Part shown: positions 15,814 through 22,620 of the stretch, in pieces
Numbering within the stretch: the stretch's first letter is position 1
How the letters are laid out: the number at the start of each line of letters is the position of its first letter
DNA from: VRUE01 sp963737575
GTDB lineage: Bacteria > Actinomycetota > Thermoleophilia > Solirubrobacterales > 70-9
NCBI GenBank assembly: GCA_963737575.1
Contig: CAVTTJ010000008.1
Coordinates: 124,001 to 188,000 of the forward strand
Direction: 5' to 3'
Length of the DNA: 64,000 bases
The notes under the pieces: model-generated
What the model saw: only the letters and a program-made list of their open reading frames with translations
Database searches by the model: none
What the model was told of the DNA's origin: nothing
Position numbers and translations under genes: made by a program

Positions 15814-17331
15814 TCAGGGTGCTGGGATCGTTGCTAGGTTGTCATCCCAGACGTTGCCCTGCCAGGTCTCGCCCGAGGCAAAGGAGGAGGCGTCAAGTCC
15901 GTAGCTGCCCGATTCCGGGTAGTAGCCGTTTGAATCGGGGCCGCCGGTGCAAACCCAATGGCCGCCGCTGACTTCGTGTGTGGCGGTAAGGCAGCGGGCA
16001 AAGTGAGTGTTCGTGACAGACCAGGTGCTCGATCCCGCGCTGGTCCCGTTCCCGCAAGGGTAGAGCGTGTAGCCGCCTCCGGCCAGCAGGCTGGTTTCAA
16101 CCGTCAGGTGGTTTTGGCAGGTGCCGCCCGAGCCGCCGTTGACGTCACCGAAGATCACCGCGGTCTGCTCGACCGGGTTGAACAGGGTGCTATGGACCAC
16201 CGAGAGGGTGCTGTCTGCGAAGTAGATGTTCTCAACGTGATCCGAGGAAATGTCGATCTTAGACAGCCCGAAGGTATCGACCATCCTCACGTTGCCGTAG
16301 TCGATCAGGTTCGAATCGCAGGCGTGAAGATACGAATCTTCGATGGTCACTAGCCCTTCACTCTGGTCGCGAATGTCCTGCTCGCACGTATCCCCGAAGA
16401 CGGTGCGTGTCTCGACGTTGCGGATCACCGTCCCGCTGACGCCTTCGTTGATTTGGATCGCGGAGTTGCCGCAGGTGTTGACCGTTCCGCAGGTGCCGGT
16501 CTGCGTGACCCGGGTGTTCTGGATCGTGACATTGTTGGCAGTGACATTGATCTTGCCGGTCACGTCCCTGGCGCTGATCGTCTGTCCAGCGGTTGAGGCG
16601 GTGATCGAGCCAGAAGCGGTCAGTTTCGTCCCAGCCGGAACGCCGGTATTGGTCGGGTCGGGATAGCCGCACGCGCTCGGGGCCGAAAAGCAGTATTTGG
16701 TCTGGCCTGTCGGCCGGGGGGTCATCGTCGTTTGGGTTGGAGTTGTTGCCGGCGTAGTCTGGCCCCCGCCGCTCGTCGAGACGAACCTTGTCCAGTTGAC
16801 GATCCGACGCTGTGCTGTGGCCAGCGAGATCGTCCGGTTGCAGACCTTGGCATTGAGCGAGTTCTCCAAGCCGTCCTTGCGGTAGGAGAAGGACGGGCTG
16901 TGGTGCGACTCAGGCCAGAGGTTGCGGATGTCCGAGGGCGCTCCGCCGAGCTTCAAGGAGATCAGGTGGTCGAACTCGTAGGCCGACGTGTCGGTGCCCA
17001 ACCCGTATGCCTTCATCGAGACGAGCTTGAGGGGATCGGTGTAGCTGGTCGGTGGCCGGATGCGGCTCGTGTAGCCGGTCTTGCAGATCGTCCGGCCGAT
17101 TGTCGTCTGACGCACGGCCGGGTTCAGGGCGCCCGGCGTGCATCGGCGGTCCTGGGCGCCCCCTTGAAGGGCGCACTTCGCCGGTGGAGTCGGGCAGGCA
17201 ACGCCTGTGCGCCAGCTGCAATGGCTAACGACGTATGGTCCACGGCCGGGGCCTGCCGAGGCTGTCGAACCCAACAGCAGCACCGGCAGAATCAGGAAGC
17301 CGGACAGCAGGGGCAGGCGGAGTGGCCTCAC
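15814..17331 (-). CDS. Secreted HNH-type nuclease fused to a right-handed beta-helix
   Basis: 505 aa with a signal peptide (about residues 1-26, LLSGFLILPVLLLGSTASA). Residues about 75-185 form an HNH-type domain of the small secreted family: YEFDHLISLKLGG (Asp121-His122), then NLWPES (Asn137) and a downstream KDGLEN helix. A Thr/Pro linker (about 190-212) leads to a beta-helix-like region rich in Asn/Thr/Ser turns (GKINVTANNVTIQNTRV, SAIQINEGVSGTVIRNVET and so on) up to the C-terminus. The HNH call rests on motif recognition and the beta-helix call on repeat spacing. A secreted effector or DNA-scavenging nuclease with a binding or lyase-like shaft is plausible. Nuclease plus beta-helix is an uncommon combination. 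Confidence 0.72.
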   Translation of the reverse strand: MRPLRLPLLSGFLILPVLLLGSTASAGPGRGPYVVSHCSWRTGVACPTPPAKCALQGGAQDRRCTPGALNPAVRQTTIGRTICKTGYTSRIRPPTSYTDPLKLVSMKAYGLGTDTSAYEFDHLISLKLGGAPSDIRNLWPESHHSPSFSYRKDGLENSLNAKVCNRTISLATAQRRIVNWTRFVSTSGGGQTTPATTPTQTTMTPRPTGQTKYCFSAPSACGYPDPTNTGVPAGTKLTASGSITASTAGQTISARDVTGKINVTANNVTIQNTRVTQTGTCGTVNTCGNSAIQINEGVSGTVIRNVETRTVFGDTCEQDIRDQSEGLVTIEDSYLHACDSNLIDYGNVRMVDTFGLSKIDISSDHVENIYFADSTLSVVHSTLFNPVEQTAVIFGDVNGGSGGTCQNHLTVETSLLAGGGYTLYPCGNGTSAGSSTWSVTNTHFARCLTATHEVSGGHWVCTGGPDSNGYYPESGSYGLDASSFASGETWQGNVWDDNLATIPAP

Positions 17332-17387
17332 GGCACGAAAGCTACTCTCCGGCTCTCCGCCCGCGCGGTAGGGTAGCCGCGATACCT

Positions 17388-17975
17388 GCGAGAGTCGGAA
17401 GTGTCCGAAGATCGCGATTCTCTTCGAGAGAGGAGAACCGGCGGCTGCTGTTCGAGTTCCTAGCGGTCACCGGCCTGGCCTGCTCGGAGGCGTTCGGCCT
17501 GACCTGGGAGCACATGGAGCTGGGGGACGTCTCCCGGATAAAGGTCCGCGAGCAGTTCTACGAAGGCGAGCGGAAGGGACTCAAGAGCAGTTCGGGTCGC
17601 CGAGACATTCCGCTGACGCCGGCGATGGCGGATCGGCTCCTCGCGCACCGACGCGACACCTACGGCGGGCCGAGCGCACCCGTATTCCCGTCAAAAACCG
17701 GGACGCCGCTAATCCGGGGCAGGGTGGCCGAGCGGGTACTGAATCCGGCGAGGGAGGCTGTGGGGCTGCCCTGGGTCAGTTTCCACGCCTGCAGGTATAC
17801 CTGCGCATCCCTGCTGTTTGAGGAAGGCCTGAACATCCGCCAGGTGTCGGAGTGGCTGGGCCACGCTGATCCAGCCTTCACCCTCCGCACCTACGTCCAT
17901 CTGCTCGATGCCGGCGTCGGCAGGGGCCTCGAGCTGTCCGGCGTGGGCAACGTTGGGCAACACAAGACACGTTGA
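17388..17975 (+). pseudogene. Decayed tyrosine recombinase (integrase), catalytic domain only
   Basis: The frame is open from 17235, but integrase similarity starts near 17400. Recognisable parts are TGLACSEAFGLTW, RRDIPLTPAMADRLL, VSFHACRYTCASLLFEEGLN, SEWLGHADPAFTLRTYVHLL. HxxR, LGH and the Tyr nucleophile are kept. The first catalytic Arg (TGLRxSE in active enzymes) is Ala. The N-terminal arm- and core-binding domains are absent. Just upstream another frame reads PKIAIL, which would continue naturally into SREEN, suggesting a frameshift. It lies about 95 bp from the right repeat, as expected for an element's integrase. Probably inactive. Confidence 0.72.
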
Positions 17976-18069
17976 CAGCCGAAAAGCCGAAAGTGCCCGA
18001 CACGGCTGAAACCCCGGCCTAGCGCCGATTCCCTCGGACAGCCGCAAACACCCGCAACCCCACGCACGT

Positions 18070-18144
18070 AGATGATGTCCGAGGACGCCAAGTTCGCACT
18101 CGGGTTCTGAGCAGGGTTTCCGCGGTCAGAGGGGGGTCATAGGG
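18070..18144 (+). repeat. Right direct repeat (attR-like), displaced DUF59 3' end
   Basis: Bases 18070-18108 are identical to 9405-9443 and read MMSEDAKFALGF followed by TGA. A further stretch of about 35 bp is similar. No DUF59 coding sequence precedes it, so it is a displaced 3' end, and it marks the right boundary of the island. Confidence 0.85.
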
Positions 18145-18260
18145 GAGTCCCTTTTGACGGCGCAGTGGCCGCCCAGCGACCCCCGCCATGACCGCCAGCG
18201 CCGTGAGCGCCACCGCCACCGTGTCCCCCGCCGTACGCCGAACCGTAGTGGTGGTGGCCG

Positions 18261-18491
18261 GTGCTGGAGCCGTCGCCGCCGCTGAGGTTCGGGTCGGAAA
18301 AGAACGGCACTTTCCAGCGCGCTGCGAGCGCGTCTCGCTCCGACTCGGGGCCCGTCGGCTGCACCGACCCAACTGGAACCATGTTGACAGTCGGCCCTGG
18401 CCTCGTACTGAACGGCGATGGCGCTGTCGTGGCTCCCACTGGAGCGACTCAGACAAGTCTCGAAGGAGTGAGCTTCCGCGCCGAATCCTGA
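18261..18491 (+). pseudogene. 3' remnant of a type A stalk/head gene
   Basis: Only the end of a type A head is left: PVGCTDPTGTMLTVGPG, then NGDGAVVAPTGATQTSL and the terminal EGVSFRAES. No membrane segment, stalk or promoter is found upstream; the sequence runs straight back into the right repeat. It is on the plus strand, opposite to the island copies. Probably a copy truncated when the element inserted or recombined. Confidence 0.6.
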
Positions 18492-18527
18492 TCCTCCCGC
18501 AAGCCGCGTCGTATCGGCCTTCCTCGA

Positions 18528-18556
18528 TTGACCCAGCCACGCGACAGGCATAGAGT
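18528..18556 (+). promoter_or_regulatory. SigA-type promoter of paralog 7
   Basis: The -35 is TTGACC (18528-18533), the -10 is TAGAGT (18551-18556), 17-nt spacer. The type II leader follows, with an inverted repeat GGCAT/ATGCC around the -10 and GGAAGGAGAC before the GTG start. Confidence 0.6.
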
Positions 18557-18603
18557 CGGAGGCGTCTGGTCTACTGGATGCCGGCTAACTGGAAGGAGAC
18601 TGC

Positions 18604-19194
18604 GTGCGCCCCAAGCTCACCTATGCCAATGTCATGGCGACGATTGCCGTTTTCGTTGCCCTGGGCGGTGCTTCGTATGCCGCCGTCAAGCTCCCCAAGA
18701 ACAGCGTGGGCTCCAAGCAGATCAAGAAGAACTCGGTCACCACGGCAAAGATCAAGAACGCGGCCGTCACCGGGCCGAAGATCGCAGGAGGGGCGATCAC
18801 CGGTGCTCAGGTCAAGGAGGGCTCGCTGACCGGAGCCAACGTGCAGGACGGCTCGCTGAGCGGAACGGACATCAACCAATCGAGCCTTACGAGTGTTCGC
18901 GCCTCGAACGTGTACGGGGTGGCGCTGAAAGGCAACTGCACTCCCGCCGCTCCGTTCCCGTCCGGCGTGTCGGCTTCACCGGCGGGCTCCGGATGCGTGA
19001 CTACCTTGCCTTTCAGCGTGATCAACTGCGCCGCGACCGCGACGGTGGGAATCCGCACGAACCTGCTGATCCTCGCCGAAGACCGGGTCGTGGAAACGTT
19101 GAGAAATCCGGATAAACCGAGCGAGTTGAGGACCTTCCCCATCGGGAACGGCACCAAGAAACCTGAGCCAGTGGACGTGATGTTGGTGTGCTGA
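18604..19194 (+). CDS. Anchored stalk/head surface protein, paralog 7 (type D head)
   Basis: 196 aa from the GTG at 18604, with AAGGAG 7 nt upstream. Reads (M)RPKLTYANVMATIAVFVALGG for the membrane segment. It has the longest stalk here: NSVGSKQIKK, NSVTTAKIKN, AAVTGPKIAG, GAITGAQVKE, GSLTGANVQD, GSLSGTDINQ, then SSLTSV. The head is a fourth type, with cysteines in KGNCTPAAPF, GSGCVTTLPF, SVINCAATATV and a C-terminal MLVC, suggesting two disulfides. It lies outside the island's right repeat and on the opposite strand from the six island copies. Confidence 0.77.
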   Translation: MRPKLTYANVMATIAVFVALGGASYAAVKLPKNSVGSKQIKKNSVTTAKIKNAAVTGPKIAGGAITGAQVKEGSLTGANVQDGSLSGTDINQSSLTSVRASNVYGVALKGNCTPAAPFPSGVSASPAGSGCVTTLPFSVINCAATATVGIRTNLLILAEDRVVETLRNPDKPSELRTFPIGNGTKKPEPVDVMLVC

Positions 19195-19332
19195 CGGATC
19201 TCCTACTCGCCCGAGTAGAACTTCTCGGGGCTTTACGCAGGGGCCGCTGTGAGGCCGTAGGACCCGCCTAACGATCGTCGAGTCGCCACAGAGTCAGAGC
19301 GGCGGAGAGGCTACGATTGCGGCGGTTCCGAG

Positions 19333-20154
19333 ATGAGACGAATCCGCATCAGTCCAGCGATGGGCGTTGCTCTGGCCGCATTGGTTGTGGCCGTCTCCGG
19401 GGGCGCCTATGCCGCGACAAGTGGCAACTCGGGCGACACGATCGCGGCCTGCGTGCGTCACAAGGGCGGCGCCCTCTACGTCGCTCACAAATGCGCCCAT
19501 CGCGACAAGCGCCTGACCTGGAACATCGAGGGTCCGCGCGGTAGCGCCGGACCGAGGGGGGCGGCGGGCAAGGACGGCGGAGCGGGGCCGCCCGGCCCGT
19601 CCGGGACTACGGTCCTCGCCCAGCCAGCCGCCTGGATTATCCACAGCTCCGCGCCGCAGAGCGATTCGGTGTTGCCGGATCCCAGCTACAGCGACGGCTC
19701 CGGCGACGCCCAGGAGGACGCCTTCAAGTTCGGCGGCTTCGGCGGCCCGTTTACCGCGACCGGGCAGATGCAGCAGTTCCTGCTCAGCCCCAGCAGCCTC
19801 AGCGGGACCCCGGTTCGCCTCAGCTCGGTGGGTTTCTGCTACTGGGTCGGCCCATATCCACCCGGCAACACCTTGACGAACACGGTGATCAACCACGTCT
19901 GGGTCTACGAGCTGAACCAGGCCGACACGGGCACGGGCTTTCCGCCCTCGGCGGTTTCCACGCTCCTCGACCAGTCTGTATCGCTGGGCAACAAATCTCA
20001 CGGCTGCCCGAGCTTCACCCTGACGAGCCCGCCTCCGATCGAACCCGGCGCGTTTCTCTTCCTCCGGGTCCGGGTGGTCGACACCCAGGGCAAAGGTGAC
20101 AGCAACGGCGCGCTCGCGCAGCTGGGCAGGGTCACAGCCAGCTACACCCCCTGA
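19333..20154 (+). CDS. Secreted protein with short collagen-like segment
   Basis: 273 aa starting MRRIRISPAMGVALAALVVAVSGG: signal peptide or membrane anchor. Residues 35-66 hold the motif ACVRHKGGALYVAHKCAHRDKRLTWN, often placed before collagen-like repeats in actinobacterial surface proteins. A short Gly-X-Y run follows (GPRGSAGPRGAAGKDGGAGPPGPSG region, about residues 68-92), then a beta-rich C-terminal domain of about 180 residues with SVGFCYW and VWVYELNQ. It has the same architectural logic as the paralog family beside it (anchor, repeat stalk, globular head) but a different stalk. Ligand unknown. Confidence 0.75.
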   Translation: MRRIRISPAMGVALAALVVAVSGGAYAATSGNSGDTIAACVRHKGGALYVAHKCAHRDKRLTWNIEGPRGSAGPRGAAGKDGGAGPPGPSGTTVLAQPAAWIIHSSAPQSDSVLPDPSYSDGSGDAQEDAFKFGGFGGPFTATGQMQQFLLSPSSLSGTPVRLSSVGFCYWVGPYPPGNTLTNTVINHVWVYELNQADTGTGFPPSAVSTLLDQSVSLGNKSHGCPSFTLTSPPPIEPGAFLFLRVRVVDTQGKGDSNGALAQLGRVTASYTP

Positions 20155-20167
20155 GCCGCCTTTGGGT

Positions 20168-20196
20168 TTGACGCTCCATTGCATCGGGGCTAGGGT
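20168..20196 (+). promoter_or_regulatory. SigA-type promoter of paralog 8
   Basis: The -35 is TTGACG (20168-20173), the -10 is TAGGGT (20191-20196), 17-nt spacer, followed by the type I leader. Confidence 0.6.
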
Positions 20197-20206
20197 CGAT
20201 GCCAAG

Positions 20207-20234
20207 GGCCTCGGCCCTTCGTGTGGGTGAGGCC
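20207..20234 (+). promoter_or_regulatory. Type I leader hairpin, paralog 8
   Basis: GGCCTC pairs with GAGGCC, with inner CCC/GGG pairing. Same position relative to promoter and start as in paralogs 1, 5 and 6, although this copy is outside the island and on the other strand. Confidence 0.5.
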
Positions 20235-20263
20235 GCGAGCCGCGAACCCAAACGGGGGTCAAT

Positions 20264-20938
20264 ATGTCCGAGCGCCTGCGTCCGCAGATCACCTTCGCCA
20301 ACGTCGTCTCCTGCCTTGCCCTCTTCGTCGCGCTCGGCAGCGGTGCCTACGCAGCCACCCACATGTCGAAGAACAGCGTCGGCGCGAGGCAACTGAAGAA
20401 GAACGCCGTTACGACCCAGAAGCTCAAGAACGAAGCGGTGACCGCCGCCAAGGTCAAAAGGGGCACGCTGACCGGCGTGCAAGTCGACGCCTCGACGCTC
20501 GGCACAGTGCCGCAAGCGCAATCCGCGCAATCGGCGGACACCCTCGCCCCCTCGGAAGGCTGGCATGAAGTCACGGAATTCCTCGATGGGTGGGAAGGCT
20601 CGACGCCTGTCGTCGGTGGCCACCCGGAACCCGTGGCCTTCTACAAGGACAAGGAGGGGGTCGTCCACCTAAGGGGTGAGGTCAGCGAGGGAACGCCGAA
20701 CACCGTGATCTTCCGACTGCCTCCGGGCTACCGTCCGGCCAGCGGCCGCTTCGTCGAGGAGCCTGTGTCGTGCTTCGGCGGGATCCGGTGTCCCTACGAA
20801 ACGAACAGCGTGGCTATCACCGGCCCGAACTTTCCGAGTCCGGTGGGTGACGGCGCGGTCCTCTCTCCGGCTGAGACCGAAAACGTGTTCCTCGACGGCA
20901 TCAGCCTTCCGCGCCGAATCCTGAGGCGGCCCCGATGA
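20264..20938 (+). CDS. Anchored stalk/head surface protein, paralog 8 (type A head, frameshifted tail)
   Basis: 224 aa starting MSERLRPQITFANVVSCLALF, with GGGGGTC upstream of ATG. Membrane segment, stalk (NSVGARQLKK, NAVTTQKLKN, EAVTAAKVKR, GTLTGVQVDA, STLGTVPQAQ) and type A head (FYKDKEGVVHLRG, IFRLPPGYRPA, VFLDGIS) are intact. The last five residues are not FRAES. After FLDGIS one extra base shifts the frame to LPRRILRRPR and the stop at 20936-20938; the other frame at 20913-20930 still encodes FRAES and stop. The lost terminal strand may destabilise the head. GC is higher than in the island copies. Confidence 0.75.
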   Translation: MSERLRPQITFANVVSCLALFVALGSGAYAATHMSKNSVGARQLKKNAVTTQKLKNEAVTAAKVKRGTLTGVQVDASTLGTVPQAQSAQSADTLAPSEGWHEVTEFLDGWEGSTPVVGGHPEPVAFYKDKEGVVHLRGEVSEGTPNTVIFRLPPGYRPASGRFVEEPVSCFGGIRCPYETNSVAITGPNFPSPVGDGAVLSPAETENVFLDGISLPRRILRRPR

Positions 20939-21006
20939 CCCGGTTGACCCTCCAGCCCGATTTACCCGCCCCTTTCCGAGCACTACGGTCGCTGACCGGG
21001 CCCCTC

Positions 21007-21474
21007 CTATCGGGTCTGGCCCGAGCCGCGCTTCACCACCTGGAACTGCGACATCAGGCCGTGGTCCTCGTGATCGAGCATGTGGCAGTGGACGACGAAC
21101 TTGCCGAGGTAGTCGCTGAGGTGGCCGGCGATCAGGAGCCTTTCGTTCGGGAGGATGAAGAAGGTCTCCTTGAGGCAGTCTTCCCAGGCGGGGGGCGGTT
21201 TGCCGTCGCGGGCGAGCAGGTACCAGTCTGTGTGGTGCACATGGAATAGGTGGGCGACCGAGGTCTTGTTGACGACCTCCCAGGTGACGGTGCTGTCGAT
21301 CTCCGGGAAGGTGTCGGCCCGGGCTGGGTTGAAGCTTCGGCCGTTGATGACCCAGGTCGGCGTGAAGTAGCCACCGATTTCGATCGCCCACCTGTGGTCG
21401 GGCTTCCGCGAGACGTGCTCGGTCCAGGCGGGCAACGGCCGCAGCCGGTGGGGCACCTTCGTCCTGTCCGTCAT
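21007..21474 (-). CDS. Multicopper oxidase, C-terminal cupredoxin domain (split gene)
   Basis: 155 aa carrying only the third cupredoxin domain of a CotA-like multicopper oxidase. HLFHVHH (residues 75-81) supplies type 2/3 copper ligands, and HCHMLDHEDHGLM (129-141) supplies the type 1/3 ligands including the Cys, the His and the axial Met. It has no signal peptide. The ATG at 21474 overlaps the stop of the ORF encoding domains 1-2 (ATGA, shifted by one base), and the opening TDRTKVPHRLRPLPAW is the normal interdomain linker of one-piece enzymes. Either two co-translated chains or a single gene with a frameshift. Confidence 0.8.
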   Translation of the reverse strand: MTDRTKVPHRLRPLPAWTEHVSRKPDHRWAIEIGGYFTPTWVINGRSFNPARADTFPEIDSTVTWEVVNKTSVAHLFHVHHTDWYLLARDGKPPPAWEDCLKETFFILPNERLLIAGHLSDYLGKFVVHCHMLDHEDHGLMSQFQVVKRGSGQTR

Positions 21475-22589
21475 CCGGCCTGGCCGACCCGGAACTGCAT
21501 CAACGCCCCGACGTAGGGCCTCAGCCCCGTGACCGTCCTGCCCTCACGGTGGGGGGCGCTGCGCAGCTCGACCGAGTCCCCGGCCGCGCCCGAGAAGTCG
21601 ACGATCAGCTCGACCCGCTCGGCAGGGCCGATCAGCACGCGGTCGCGCCTCACCGGTCGAGGCATCAGGCCGCTGTCGGTTCCGATCTGCGTCATCGGCA
21701 TCCCGTTCGAGAGGTGGAGGTCGTAGGCACGGAATTGGGACGCGTTGAGGATTCGCAGTCGGTGACGCTGGGGCGTCACCCGGTGGTGCGGCATGAAGGC
21801 GCCGTTGACGAGGACGGTATGGCCGGTTATCCCGTCCGCCGGCGGACGGAGGTCGGTGAACGGGTCGGTGAGCTGGTTGTGGCGGTCGAAGGTCCGCTCG
21901 GCGATCATCAGGCTGACGTCGCGGTCGCCCGATGGCAGCGGCAGCGAGCGGTCGAAGTCGTCGTCGATGATCCACATCCCGGCCAGTCCGTGCCAGACGT
22001 TCTCGGCCGTGTGGTCGAGGCGGTGGTCGTGGTACCACTGGAACGCGGCGCGCTCCGGGCGGCCGTCCTCGTGCAGGTCGTAGACGTAGGTTTTGCTCTT
22101 CCCTGGATAGAGGAGGAAGTCGTTGCCCGACTCCTTCAGTGGCAGGCCCTGCGGGATGTCGCAGAAGAACGACTTCGGGTGCGACTTGGTCAGTCCGCCC
22201 GGCTGGCCGTCGAACTGGGTACGGTTGTGGCCGCCGTGGAGGTGGACGCTCAGCTCTCCGGCGCCGCGCGGCAGGCGGTGGTGGAAGGTGACCTCGGTGC
22301 GGTGGCCGGCCGGGCGCCGGATCGTCGGCCCCGGGAAGGTCCCGTCATAGGTCCACATCCGCGTCCTCGGCCCGGGCAGGACCTGAACCTCGGCCTCGCG
22401 GATCGGCATCTCGATCCTGGCGCCGTCGAGGACATGCGGAAGAGGCAGCCGCTCGCGGAAGGGAATCCCTCCGGCCCGGGCCGGGGCCGGCCCCGCCGAG
22501 AGCGGAACCGGCCCGGTCCGGGCCCAACCCGGGACGAACAGCGAGACGGCTCCGCCCCCCAGGGCGCCGAGGAACGCCCGTCGCCTCAA
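21471..22589 (-). CDS. Multicopper oxidase, N-terminal two domains (split gene)
   Basis: 372 aa. The N-terminus RRRAFLGALGGGAVSLF fits a Tat signal, so the protein should be exported folded. Copper ligands HLHGGH (116-121) and WYHDH (185-189) are present; the remaining ligands are in the overlapping downstream ORF. Together the two ORFs match the length and motif order of bacterial laccase/CotA/bilirubin-oxidase-like enzymes, which oxidise phenols or metals and reduce oxygen to water. A cupredoxin gene lies 31 bp upstream on the same strand and may be an electron partner. Confidence 0.82.
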   Translation of the reverse strand: MRRRAFLGALGGGAVSLFVPGWARTGPVPLSAGPAPARAGGIPFRERLPLPHVLDGARIEMPIREAEVQVLPGPRTRMWTYDGTFPGPTIRRPAGHRTEVTFHHRLPRGAGELSVHLHGGHNRTQFDGQPGGLTKSHPKSFFCDIPQGLPLKESGNDFLLYPGKSKTYVYDLHEDGRPERAAFQWYHDHRLDHTAENVWHGLAGMWIIDDDFDRSLPLPSGDRDVSLMIAERTFDRHNQLTDPFTDLRPPADGITGHTVLVNGAFMPHHRVTPQRHRLRILNASQFRAYDLHLSNGMPMTQIGTDSGLMPRPVRRDRVLIGPAERVELIVDFSGAAGDSVELRSAPHREGRTVTGLRPYVGALMQFRVGQAG

Positions 22590-22620
22590 TCGCGGTGACC
22601 TTGGGAGACGGCCGGCCGTC

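Larger units (their letters stand above)
9446..18108. mobile_element. Integrated genomic island at the DUF59 3' end
   Basis: About 8.7 kb bounded by the direct repeat at 9405-9480 and 18070-18144. The interior has visibly lower GC than the flanks. It contains a zinc-ribbon ORF, six tandem anchored stalk/head paralogs, an HTH protein, a secreted HNH/beta-helix protein and a tyrosine-recombinase remnant placed directly beside the right repeat. Integrase-next-to-att is the usual layout of integrative elements. No replication, packaging or conjugation genes were recognised, so this is probably a reduced or satellite element. The island interpretation is inferred from repeat, integrase and composition; the exact crossover lies somewhere in the 39 identical bases. 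Confidence 0.7.

Noticed and set aside
18137..18439. Minus-strand frame with His/Gly-rich repeats
   Set aside because: Low-complexity frame opposite the type A head remnant; no ribosome binding site.
19540..19610. Long collagen-like fibre
   Set aside because: Only about eight Gly-X-Y triplets; too short for a stable fibre, so described only as a short collagen-like segment.
9784..20938. Diversity-generating retroelement acting on the type A heads
   Set aside because: No reverse transcriptase and no template/variable repeat pair with A-specific changes were seen.
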